Part shown: piece by piece, positions 47,354 to 59,401 of the stretch | How positions within the stretch are numbered: position 1 is the stretch's first letter | Layout of the letters: each line of letters begins with the position of its first letter | NCBI GenBank assembly: GCA_028023455.1 | Contig: JAQFVV010000020.1 | Span: 3,269,092-3,333,091 of the forward strand | Length of the DNA: 64,000 nucleotides | Source: Epiperipatus broadwayi | Taxonomy: Eukaryota; Onychophora; Udeonychophora; Euonychophora; Peripatidae | Direction: 5' to 3' | Notes under the pieces: model-generated | What the model saw: only the letters and a program-made list of their open reading frames with translations | What the model was told of the DNA's origin: nothing | The model's database searches: none | Program-made: the position numbers and the translations under genes

Positions 47354-47369
47354 CTTATTAAACTGTTTA

Positions 47370-48674
47370 CAACCAGAAAATTCAAATCTTGGTTAAAAAA
47401 TTTTGTAAGGTTTATACACAAACACATATAAAAATGTTTATATTGTAATAGATAGTCATAAAGAAGGCAAAAAAAAAACTGAAAATAACTAAGATTGTTA
47501 CCCTCTTTGAAAGTAAGTAAAAAAAGGTTGTCTCTACTTTTCAGGAGAAGGAGAAAAAATATAAGCACAATGCTGAGTAGTTTTTAGTCCAGGACATTAC
47601 TGCCTACTTGGATTTTATCAATATAGATGAATATAGGGTCTAGTATTTAGATAATTTTTTTTTTAGTTGACCTTAAAATCAGTAAACATTATAGCAACTT
47701 CATAAGTGGCTGATTGTCTCGAACATTATCTGTTGGAGTAGACACATTTTTACCCAACACATTACTGGTATTTCATGTGAAGTTAACATAAAAACAGACA
47801 CATTTTATTTGAACACACGCAAACAATATGTAAATCAAATTTTATACACATAATCATAGAAAATCTTCAAATAATACGGAAAAAGTTTGCTCAAATAAAA
47901 AAATTAGTATTCTATTATTATTATTTTAAAATTATATAAACATTAGGTAATCAATTGAAACTAGATGATAGGACAAAAAAATTCTATGAGTGATTTAATT
48001 ATATAATTAGTCAATTCTATATATAGCTGATTAAGTTAACTCTGTTGAAAGTATGAGTTTTGTATATAAATTTGCCTGACATACTCATGACTTGGAATTC
48101 AAGCCCTGGCTAGATAAAATTGAAAAAAACATTCAGGTTCCAATCAGGTTTATAGTCAACTTAGGTTAGATATTTAATATTGGTCAATCAATAGATATCT
48201 AGATTTTTTTGCACTAAAATTCTTAAGGAAAAACAACTTTTTTTTTTTTTAGTTGTATTTCTTTTCTTGTCTTGCTTGTGCTAATCATTAGTATGAGTCA
48301 GTATCAACCTTATATGCAATTGGCAAAAAACGTTTTTAGGCACCAAAAAGCTTTCCATGCATGGTTTATTTAAATATACGAACTCCTTTTTAAGTTTTAA
48401 AACCAGCTTTATTGGAATGGACTTGGTGACTTTGAAGTAGTTAAAATTAAATTAACCACGTGCCAACTGTAAAAAGACCTACAACTATTAATGATGTATA
48501 TTTCAAATATATGAAAAACTGGTGATGACAAAATGAAATAGTTCATATATATATATATATATGCGAAAACTGTTTATTAAATGTTTAAAATCAACTAGGG
48601 AAAACATGGAACCCTTCAATGCCAAGTTTAAACTTTGAATTTCAATGCAGAATTCTTTTAAAATAAAAAAAATG
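47370..48674. other. no feature seen
   Basis: AT-rich, with short poly-T and poly-A runs and a (TA)n run near 48547. Nothing is named. Confidence 0.45.
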
Positions 48675-48688
48675 TATATAAAAGAAAT

Positions 48689-49291
48689 AAGGTTTGAAAT
48701 ACCAGGCACTCATATACCTAGAGCCTAATTGTAAATATAGGGCATTTGAACTCAAGACTTTCAAGCCCCTTCATTATTCAGACTATCTCATACTACTGAT
48801 ACATGGAAACACACATGCAGAAAAATAAATAATCACCAATATTCGTGTTTTGTGCTAAACCAGCACTCATCAATTGGTTCAGACCATCAACTCCTATATA
48901 TATATATAATCAGTGCTCTGTTTATATTAAGATAGCAAATCCTTACACTTTAATGGATAGGTTTCAACCTACTCCAACCTCCAACTCGTCAGCCATCCAT
49001 ACCATTCTATCATCAGATTTTCAATGGTATGGATGGCTGAAGAGTTGGAGGTTGGAGTGGGTTGAAGCCTGTCCATTAAAGTGTAAGGGTTTGCTATCTT
49101 AATACAAACAGAGCACTGATTATATATATATATATATATATATGCATTGAAGATGATAATCTGGACTTAGCACAAAATAGGTATATTGGTGATTATTTAT
49201 CTTTTCTGCACGTGTGTGGTCATGTATCAGTGGTATGAGATAGTGTGGATAGTGAAGGGGCTTGAAAGTCTGAGTTCAAATCCCCTATATT
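48689..49291. mobile_element. palindromic SINE-like insertion (copy 4)
   Basis: A minus unit (about 48735-49005) meets a plus unit (49008-49291) head-to-head, with arms of about 280 bases and high identity over most of their length. Perfect 14-base direct repeats TATATAAAAGAAAT flank it (48675-48688 and 49292-49305). The plus unit ends in GAAAGTCTGAGTTCAAATCC, the B-box-like end. It has lost the hammerhead-like segment, while the minus unit keeps a mutated one. Confidence 0.82.
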
Positions 49292-49305
49292 TATATAAAA
49301 GAAAT

Positions 49306-52300
49306 GTTTTTATTATTACTGAGGGATTTTCTGAGTGCTACATAAAGACTAATCCTGGAAAATTGCATTAGTGATTTCAATTTACAGATATTTCATGAAT
49401 TTTCTTATCTACAGTCTTATATTATCATTTATTTTGTTAATTTTTTTATTCATTTTAGACTAACAATTATTCTACAAATTAGATTTCATACTTTGAGTTA
49501 TATTGCATTATCAGTATGTTAATTATAAGAGACTTAAAGAGGAGAATAAATTAGAGTAGATGTATCAATGGGAATTATTATTCAAAATTAATATTTCTGA
49601 ATACTATCAGATTTTAAATATCATTTAAAATGGGAGAAAGTAGTTAAGGAATTTATTGGCATCTGTTGAAGATGCTGCTGAAATCTGTGTTTTTTTTAAT
49701 TGATTTGATAAAATAATTTTGTTTATTGATTAAAAGTTTTGATTCCAGTTATATATATATATATATATATTGTGCCCTTGTCTGTAGATCATAGGTAGGG
49801 TAGAAAGGTCAATTATGAAAAAAATTTTAAATTTTAAGTTATATTTAAGTGATATAAAAGTAATAATAGATTTGTAATACAATTTTAAGCTAAAATACCT
49901 AACAGATAACAGTATAATAAAGTATTTTAAAAAGTAAACAGTTAAATAAAGTTTTAATATCATTGCTTATGGTTGTGAAAGCTGGCCATACAAAATAACA
50001 CAGCTATAGACAGTTAAAATTATAGTAATGATTAGAATATAATATTTTCAGAATTAATAGTTTAAATAAATGAAAGATAATATTATAATTAGTCAAAATT
50101 AATAGGGTATATTTTTATTAATAAACTTCGGGATGGTGAGAATTATATTTGGTCCTATAAGTTTCAATTTATTTTTCAAAATTTTAGAAAGTACATTAGT
50201 TTTGGTAATTTAAACCGAGACATAAATAAAAGATTATTTTGTAAAGTGAATAGACACGTGATCGTATATTATATGCCTTCACGCACACACACACTTGGTA
50301 AATAATAATAAAGTTTGTGAATTTAAAACTAGATATAATTGTCATCTATCATAAAAATTAAAGTTAAAAATATTATAGATTGTCTTAATAATTATTTTAA
50401 AGATCAAATAATAATTTTATCAAACTATGATTAAATTTAATAATATTAAGTTAAAGTAATATTCCAGACATTACGTCATAAATATTTATTTAAAAAGTAC
50501 AATTTATCATCCAAAATAGAATGACTAATATTGTTCGCGCTAAAAACAAATATTGACCAATCAACGGATTTAAATTGGCAAGAAAAAAATCTAAGATAGA
50601 CAGAAGCGGGAGATGGAATGTGAAAGTTGAAGAGGAAGGTAACCTTTTGAATTGCTTGTAACATCGAAGCTGAAAAAAGTAATATAAATTTATAAATTAA
50701 TAATTATTCTAAAGTTAGTCTTTAACAGATAATATAATTTGTATCCAGAAAGATGATTTGCTAATTTCTACGTGATCTTACCAGTGGATTTAATCAAATT
50801 TGACCATTCAGCCTACAATAAAATGGAAATACCAAGAATAATAATTGAAATAATTATTGAAAGAAAAATGAGTGAAAATTGTATAAGTTTTGTGTTATTT
50901 ATGCTCAACCAGAAATTAAATCCTATAACTTGGAAAAATACAAAGGAAAAGCTGTGTGAAAATATAAGAAAGAAACTATTTGCTATCGAGAGAATCTTAT
51001 GACGAACATTTGTTTTATAAGTATTTAAAACTAAGTCATATTTCTCTATGAGAAAAATCATAATAAGCGTTCAAGTATATAGAAAAAGAATGAGGAAGAG
51101 AAGTATGTTATATTAAAGGAAAAAACATTATTTAAAATATAGTTTCTAAATTTAAAATAGAAGAAAAGCCATAGTCCTGTATAAAAAAAATGCTATATGA
51201 ATTTACTAAGAGGAACTTGGATTTTATCTCATCATAAGAAATATTAAAAATATTAAATGGAAGAAATATGTCTAAAAAGATATAAAATTAATCACTAAGT
51301 GGAAAAATGGATCCAGGGAAATCAAGAAAAATTTATTGAATTTTTAAAATAAAGTACAAGATGCATCGAGGAAAACCAAGCGCGCGGGGGAAAAAGCTAG
51401 CAGACTATGTAGAGGAAATCTCAGAAAAAGTGGGAAAAATATGAAGAAAACTAAGGATCATCGTCTAAGAAGAATTAATAAACAGAATTAAAAATTTAAA
51501 TAGAACATTAAGTGACTGAAGAAAATAAAATATAAATTTTTTTTTTTAGCTTTGCAATGAACGATTTTCCAAGCGAGTCCAACAAAGCTGTATCGTAAAT
51601 ATAGTTTTAATTATTTTTTTTTTATTGTATTTAAAGTATAAAATTTGAATTAGCTTAGGGAAACATATAAACATAAATTTTATAATAATTATATTTAAAT
51701 ATACGAGCTAATGGAATGAGAGAAATATTAGTATAAATAAAAATATGTGTATGGAAAATTTTAAATACCTACTAGAAGTCCTGGAATGGAGAAGTTTACA
51801 AATACGATCCAGAGGATAGAGATCGTTGGTAATTTTAATATTATTGGTAATATGTAATATATTTTTTTTATAGGTCATCTATTAATGAATGAAGTATGAA
51901 AGATGTTAAAAGTTATAAGTACACATATCCAACATCAAACATATAGTTAAGAGAGTAGTAAAATTTTAAAATGTGCATGCAATAAATAATCTAAAAATGA
52001 TTAATAATAAGTAGCATATTAATTATGTGATTCTTTTGAGTTTTATATTGAAAATATTCAAATAGTTTAGAACAGTAGAGATAGAAATATACGAGAAGTA
52101 TAGTAAAGAATTTTCTTAAGAATAGCTGTATAGTTGAATAAAAATGAATTTTATTATTATTAGCAAGGTAGACAGAGAATTTGTCGATGTAATGAAGAGA
52201 TGAATCTGAAGAAATCAATCAGATAGTGACTTGGGAGTACTGATGTCAAAGGAAACCAAGAGGATGTTTTATTAAACTATAAGGAATGAAATATGTGGAT

Positions 52301-55018
52301 CATAATTATTTGTGTGACTTCAGTGTAGATAACTCGCCCTATAACTGAGCACATATATTCTGGACAGTGTTTTTACATATCTTTGAAACTTTCTGATGTG
52401 ATGAAGCTGAAGAAATAGCTTTAGCATCCTTCCAATATTAGAGGCAGATAGACAGATAAAAGTCACTCCTCTAGGGCGTCCTTAAATTCACTGTGCCATG
52501 ATTGTCAAAATTTTATAAAGGATAATATCTTGTTTATTTTGATCCAACGCATCTATATCTTCGCTATCTTGATTTCATGAAAATACATCGTCAGGGAGAT
52601 AATTTTATAGAAATGATACATAAGATAGAAAGTAAGTTAGATAGTAGTTATGTAAGAATAGTTATTTACTAGAGTAAAGTAGAATTGTATAAGTCCAAAG
52701 TGAAAGTATAAGTATTATAAAAGATGAAGAATCATATGATATAATTTTAAAACCAATTGCTAAACTGATATAATTTAAAAAAAAAAAAAAAAAAACCTTA
52801 GAATTAAGTTTTAAAACAATAATAAGATTTTAAAATATTGTACGTGAGATTTAGTAAAAGAGATTGCATGTTTATTTGGAAAATGAGTTAAAGAAATGTA
52901 TAACAAAAATGTGTATTTGTACATAGTGTGTGGATAATGTTAATTGCTATATAAAGTTAAGGATGGGATCAAAATTTTATCAGTAATTATATTATGATTG
53001 ATAATAAAAGGAACATGAAAATATCATAAGGATTAAATTCTGTAGGATTCCATACTAACAAGAATATAAGTATAATTTTGTAATTTTGTATAATTTTACA
53101 TAACAGTAAAGATCTTATAGAAATATAATTTTGAAATTATAAGGACATAATGTCAATAGAAAAGTTTAATGGATAGAAATTTTGTGTATTCAGCTAAGCT
53201 CAAAACATGTATCCAATAATAATAATATTGTAAAATACTTTTGTAATTATTAATGGTAAAAGGGTAAAATAAAATTCGATGATAATAATGTTAAGACATC
53301 AGCAGGTATAAATAAAAGTTTGTGATAAGTAAATAGGGATATCCGCTGTAAATAATGTACAAAGTGTTATTGTATAATGTTAATAAAATGTTATAAAATT
53401 TTATTAGTAAGCTTTGTGTCTTGGTTGTTGTTTTTCCTACACATGAAATGCATGAAATCACAACGCACGTTTATAATTAAACATGTTTATGATTTTGCAC
53501 AGGATAATAAATATTAGAAATTTTAATAATTTATTTTGTTTTATTTACATAATAAAATGAAAGAAGTATAAGTAGAACAGGTATCGGTCATGGGTTAATT
53601 GTCACAATATTTAAGTAAAAATATATGCGAACGTTACCACATAACTTTTGATTATCAGATTAATAAATGTTACCACGAAAATATTTAATACATCTAGAAA
53701 GAAAAGAAGATTATATTATTTTATTATTGTCATTGTTCTTATTAATTAGTTATTCGTTACTTAGTGAACTATGACATAAAATTCCTTATCATAGTTTACT
53801 ATGGCAATATGAAATCAGTTTTAATTACAATTTATGAACCTGAGATTTAATTATTTATTTACTTATTGATTTATCTATTTGATTTGATATGATTTGATTA
53901 ATTTAACTCTATTTTATTTAATTAATTTATTTATGTGAGCTAGAATTTGTTTTAAAAATACTAAGATATGATAAAAGTTTTAAAAGTCGTAGGAATGCTA
54001 TTAGTCAATTATTTAGGATAGTGTTCTTATGCCATTGGGATAGTATCTCAATGATCTCTCGTCTTGTTCCTTTGTCATTGCTCCAGGTCTCATGGGAATA
54101 ATAAAAGATGTTTATGTTGATTCATTTCACAGACATAACTGTGTTTATAAAGTTCTGAGCTAGTGATTATTTTATTTAAATTATAATAATATATTTGATA
54201 GACTGAGTTAGATAACCCGGAATTATTATTAATGTTAATTATTATTGACCGGAAATAAATAAGTAAAGAAAATCCGGAATAGTTAGTATATTCTTAGCAT
54301 GTTGTTATTATTATGGAGCAGGGGGGAAAGGTTACAATATATATATATATCACAGATGCGTTTAAACAGTAAAAATGATATTAATGCGGATTATATGTAA
54401 TTAATAAAGAATTTTCAAAAATTTATATACCTTACTCCTGCATATATATTTTTTGAAGCATGACTAGAATTTATCTATGATTCATGTACCTATCTTTAGA
54501 TTTTGAAGTAAATTTTATTAGTAAATATTTGTGCGATTATATTTTATATGTACTTCAGGTATTTCTGTGTTAGGTGTCTGGTTAATTATTGATTGGTATG
54601 ATGATGATCACTTGACATCTTATTGAATATTTATTGTTAGAAGTATTAAATAAAATGTATAATATTAATACAAGTAATTTTTATAAGATACTTGATTGGA
54701 ATTTATGATAGTGTCATCTGCTAAATAAATTCAGTAGTAATATATATATGCATACACATATCAAACTTGGTTTTAACATGCATATCCATTTGATTTATAT
54801 AAAATAATTAACACGATTGATTTACTATTGAATTCTAGTTCGTGATAGTGTTCAGAAATATATCACAAATGTCATATATTAATATATAAATGTCATGAGG
54901 TTTTAGAGTTATGACCCATTAAAATAATTTTGTATATAAACATATTAAATAGATGTTAAAATTATCCCAATTAGTTATGAAATACAATAACTTAAGAATA
55001 ATTATAGCTTATGTTATA
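49306..55018. other. long stretch without a recognised gene
   Basis: AT-rich DNA. Near 49960-49995 a frame reads IAYGCESWPYK, the YGxExW-type motif after a LINE reverse transcriptase, suggesting a very old remnant. A 76-codon frame at 50772-51002 and a G+C-richer spot at 51380-51400 (GCGCGCGGGGG) are unassigned. An A-run lies at 52780-52796. Nothing else stands out. Confidence 0.4.
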
Positions 55019-55460
55019 ATACTACCAGTTTTTACTTGTGGATCTGAGACTTGAACACTTAATAGAAGAGCAATACAGAGACTTCAGACCACTCAGAGAA
55101 GTATGGAGAGATGCATCTTGGGAGTAACAAGGAGAGATCAAAAACACAATGTATGGGTAAGAGAACAAAGAGGTGTTACTGACCTCATTGAAAAAATTAA
55201 AAGATTGAAGTGGAGTTGGGCTGGACATATTGCTAGAAGAGATGATAGTAGATGAACAATTGAAATCTTAAACTGGGTTCCAAGAGATTGTAAAAGATCC
55301 AGAAAGAGACCACATGTGAGATGGATGGATGAAATAAGAAAGTGTGCAGGGGTGATGTGGAGAAGAGAAGCTAAAGATGAAAGAAGATGGATTGAACTTG
55401 GAGAGACCTTCATCCTGCAGTGGATTTATAATGGTTGATGATGATGATGATGATGATGAA
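55019..55460 (+). pseudogene. RTE-type LINE C-terminus and 3' end
   Basis: Plus-strand frames read LPVFTCGSET (the YG-E-W-like motif), then RRAIQRLQTTQRSMERCILG, LIEKIKRLKWSWAGHIARRD, and RKRPHVRWMDEIRK, ending in LGETFILQWIYNG. This is the C-terminal region of RTE/BovB-like proteins (RLKW-WAGH, then RP--RW-D). It is followed by a (GAT)n microsatellite (55436-55460), the usual tail of such elements. It continues where the 38 kb plus copy stops. At least one in-frame stop is present, after DDSR. Confidence 0.8.
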
Positions 55461-55993
55461 TGAATTTATAATACATTTCTCTCATTTCTTTATTTTACTA
55501 AAGTATTTTTTATTAAACATTTTTCTGTCATATGCTACCACCAATTGAATATTCCAAGATATTAGATTTCTAGAAGTGGTTGAGGGCTTTGAAGAAGTTT
55601 ATGATTAGATATCCTCGACATAAATAATAATCTTACTATAAGAATATCAGCAGCTAAACCCCAATTAAGTCTAATACTTTAATGTTAGAAATTCTAGATT
55701 GTAAATCTAGTGATTCTCTCTAGTAATGGATGTTGGCTATATCTGCAGACTCTTAACTGACCATTACAATATATATAAAACATTCACCATCATTTAGAAA
55801 ACACTCATTTGAAGGCTGGTTTAAATCTTTATTTTAGATGATGGTTAATGATATTATAATTAAAGTATATATAATAAAACAATAAAGTATTAAAGGTAAA
55901 TTAATAAATGTTACAAATAATATTTATTTATTAGTTTACCTTGAACACTTTATTGGTTTATTATTATTACAATAATTACTCTATAACAGATAT
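55461..55993. other. no feature seen
   Basis: AT-rich DNA between the LINE tail and the tRNA pseudogene. Confidence 0.45.
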
Positions 55994-56069
55994 TTTACTT
56001 GATATAAGTTGGTAGAGCATGAGACTCTTAATCTCAGGGTTGTGGGTTTGAGCCCCACATTGGGCGCCA
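55994..56069 (+). pseudogene. tRNA-Lys(CUU) pseudogene with encoded CCA
   Basis: From GGTAGAGCATGAGACTCTTA (56011) to GGGCG (56066) the sequence matches a eukaryotic tRNA-Lys with anticodon CTT. The anticodon stem is intact and the T arm reads GTGGG-TTTGAGC-CCCAC. The first ~16 bases are ruined, so the acceptor and D stems cannot form. CCA follows directly at 56067-56069. Eukaryotic tRNA genes do not encode CCA, so this copy was probably reverse-transcribed from a mature tRNA or is the head of a tRNA-Lys SINE whose body may continue to about 56200. Confidence 0.8.
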
Positions 56070-56449
56070 TTTATAATGGTCAGGGTGGATCATAAATTTT
56101 TAGTCTTACCGTATCTGCACTACAGGGTGCCACTAGGCTACTTGAACCTAGAAAATTTATAGAGTAGGCAGATACACACTGTTAAAGATCCAACTTTTAC
56201 ACATATATGTTATTTCAACCATCAGCCCTAGTCACTAACTCATGGAGTAGCAGAGATTTTAAAACATTTATTAAAATATATTTTTAATAAAGAATAAAAA
56301 AAAAACTAAATTAGATCACTGTCAGTACTAATAACACAAAAGATTTTATTTACGTATATATAAGTAATAACACACAAATTTAAAAAAAAATTATTATAAA
56401 AAATTGTTTTATTTTGTTTCATTATTATTATTTTATCTGTGTTTATATA
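56070..56449. other. possible SINE body, otherwise empty
   Basis: 56070-56200 is slightly richer in G+C (GGTCAGGGTGGATC, TACAGGGTGCCACTAGG) and could be the body of a tRNA-Lys-derived SINE. The rest is AT-rich with no feature. Confidence 0.3.
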
Positions 56450-57300
56450 TATATAATTTTCAACTGTTATTGATCCACTGCAAGATAAAGATCTCTCTAA
56501 ATTTAATTCAGTTTTTCTTGTATACCTTATATCAGCAAACTTTCTTATTTCATCCACTTATCTTTTATGTGAACTTTTTCTAGGTCTTACAGTTGTTTGG
56601 AATTCAGTTTTTGACTTCAACTGTCAATCTATTATCATCTTTTTAATAATGTGTTCTTCCAATTCCAGCTCATTTTCTTAATTCTTTCAATGGTATCAGT
56701 AACACCTGCTTATTATTTCACTCAAATATTACATTTTTGCTAATTTTCTGCTACTCCTATCACATATTTCTCCATAATTGGTAAGTGGTCTTTAGTCTCT
56801 GTTCTGCTTTTTTGTTAAATGTCCAAATCTCATATTCATAATTAAGAAATAAAAAATCATATCTATCAAAAATCTTTTTTTAAACACATAGACCCATTTT
56901 CTTTAAACATTTACTTCTATCAAAGGTACTAAGTCGGTGATTTGTTTCATTTATTATGTTTCCATTTGTATTAGTATTATAGTTGAGAACTTTTTTTTAG
57001 TTTATAATTATTGATCATTATTTTCTTATTGCTAGAAAATCTATTGAGCATTATTTTAGTCTTTTTAATATTCATCTTTTGTTCTATTTTTTAAATTATT
57101 TTTTATCTGATATCTCTTGCAGTATTTCTTGAAGCCCAAAAGTATTATTTGCAAAATCAGATAATTCTAAATGATTTAAATAATCTCCATTTTCTTTGGC
57201 TTTTGTAGCTTTTGACTTTAATTTACAATGCACTTTTTGTAGTGCTGTAAATAATTTTGGAGATATAGAATCACTCTATATATATATGTTAATTTTTTTT
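56450..57300 (-). pseudogene. RTE-type LINE, older minus copy
   Basis: On the minus strand 57290-57110 reads DSISPKLFTALQKVHCKLKS then ENGDYLNHLELSDFANNTFG. This corresponds to the RTE motif with DTISPKLF and the catalytic FADD box, here decayed to SDFAN. From 57100 to 56460 the same nucleotide sequence as in the 37.3-38.0 kb copy follows (YKYLG region to the 3' end), with more substitutions. The element is non-functional and older than the other RTE copies here. Confidence 0.7.
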
Positions 57301-57845
57301 GTACCACCATATAATCCAATCACTGCTTTGAATTTTGATAAATGAATAAATACATAAATAATACGTCTCTTGTTAATTAAGTAACTGGTAAAAAAAACTG
57401 AACCTCTTTTTTGGATTAACTATAAAAGACATGAAATGTTAATCACTTGGATGGATTATCTTTTATTCCTATGAATAATACTTTTTTCATAACAAGATCA
57501 TTTTCTCATTATTGTTTTATTTATGTCTTCACATGATGTTATTTTTTAATTTACATATTATGAAATAAATATATCTGGAGATGATGATTTAACTACATCA
57601 GCATCTGTTAATCACTAATTATTTAAATTTACTATAGATGAGCTATGTGCACAGTAAACATATTTATATCTATTTTATGCTATTAGATTTAAAGTTAATT
57701 TTAAAAGCCCACCTATTAAAACCAATCTACCATGAGATAACTTATAATGGACATACATGTGTTAATTTGATTAAAATGTATAAATATTGAAAATAAATAA
57801 ATATTATTATTATTTAATAACATATAACATGTATAGATTTAATGA

Positions 57846-57852
<7 letters not shown>
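57301..57852. other. no feature seen
   Basis: AT-rich DNA leading into the TA microsatellite. Confidence 0.45.

Positions 57853-57939
<87 letters not shown>
57853..57939. repeat. (TA)n microsatellite
   Basis: About 87 bases of uninterrupted TA dinucleotide. Confidence 0.97.
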
Positions 57940-57941
<2 letters not shown>

Positions 57942-59292
57942 AGGTATCCAGCTGAATACTCTAGATTTCACACAATACTTAAAAAATGATTAAAGTAAAT
58001 AAATATGTTCAAGTAATAAAGTAAGCATAACTTTTAAATTTTCTAAGCCAGTTTCCAAATAGCCAGATTTTCATTAAGGAAAAATCTGGCATTGAAGTAA
58101 TATTCAACTAAATGTTCTGGATATTCATACAGAAAATGTAGTCTTTATTATTTAAGTTTAGGGTAGCATGCTTTCAATATGTAAAATATCATAATCATAG
58201 TATTTAGGCATTAGTAAAAACTAAATTTAAATCATAAAGGCTATCTTTTTTGTATGAATTCCTAGAACATTTAATTGAATATTACAATTATCCAGAAAAG
58301 AAAAAAAATCATTGGTTTTGATTTATGTAATATTAGATATAAAATAATGGATTAAACTGCATTAAGGTGGTAAGTAAAATCTATTAATACTAATCAAATT
58401 TGTAATATCTATTATCTTGTTTCCTGAAATGTGCTTAGGATTCTTGCAAACATATGCATATTTCTAAAATTACAATCAATATATGCTTTTTATGCACTTT
58501 AAAAATACTAACAAGACTCAAAACAAAAGCAAACTCATTGAAAGGGTCATTGGTTTATTTATTCAGCTATGATATCAGTATCTTTGAAACCAAGAAGTTA
58601 TAACTTATGATAAAAGTTCTAGAATATAGAATCTTTGGCATATGTAAAAAAGTAAGTTGTAAGATTAAAAAAATGATAAAATATATAAACCTTTAGATAA
58701 AAATGTCATTGATATACAGTATTTATAATTTATTAAAATCTATATCAAAAATCATATGAAATGTATTAAAATGCAATGTAATAAAAATTAATAATTGTTT
58801 TTTTAAAAAAATAATTTTTGATAATAGGAAAATGTTAAAAAATACCACCAATAAGGTAAATTTATAATTTATATATGAATGAAATATTCTCTGGTAAAAA
58901 TAGGCTGTTGTATTTGGTGCAGTATTCTTACTTGCCATAATTGCAACAAAATATGTAGCAGCTTTTTCATATTTTAAAATTACCGCGTACTATTAAATGC
59001 TTAGAAACATCTTATACAATCATTAAACAATTTTATTCAATTAAAATATGTATTAAAATATTTTTAAGATAATATATATGCAGATGTAATAATCATATAG
59101 TTTACTGTCCTATAGATTATTAAGGAGATGAAAAGTGATATTTGAATATCAAAGATGCAGATTGAATATAACAGTTCCATTTAAATTACCGATTTTGCCT
59201 TATCTTAGCTAAGAATCGATTCATAAACTTTAACTATTGAGTCTGATACTTCACCACTATGTCAAGTTGCAGAAGGAATATATATATATAAA
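57940..59292. other. no feature seen
   Basis: AT-rich DNA with no coding frame or named repeat. Confidence 0.45.
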
Positions 59293-59401
59293 GTGTCAAG
59301 CATTGGTGGTCGCGAGGTCAGCGACAGCTGCTTTACAAGCAGTTGTCCCGGAATAGCGGGTTCGCTTCCCGGCTGATGCTATGACACATGAGAAAAAAAA
59401 A
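59293..59401 (+). mobile_element. tRNA-like SINE with near-complete cloverleaf
   Basis: 59300-59379 folds as a tRNA: acceptor GCATTGG/CTGATGC (7 pairs with two G-U), D stem GTCG/CGAC, anticodon stem GCTGC/GCAGT with loop TTTACAA (anticodon TAC, Val-type), and T arm CGGG-TTCGCTT-CCCG. The acceptor is lengthened by GTGTCA at 59293 pairing with TGACAC at 59382-59387. There is no CCA at the acceptor end; TATGACACATGAG and an A-run follow instead. It is probably a SINE rather than a working tRNA gene. Confidence 0.7.

Noticed and set aside
57787-57993. 68-codon frame with alternating Y and I
   Set aside because: It is translation of the (TA)n microsatellite.
59300-59379. Annotating the 59.3 kb sequence as a working tRNA gene
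   Set aside because: The T stem has a mismatched outer pair, the variable region is odd, and the same sequence occurs as retroposed copies with A-tails and target duplications.
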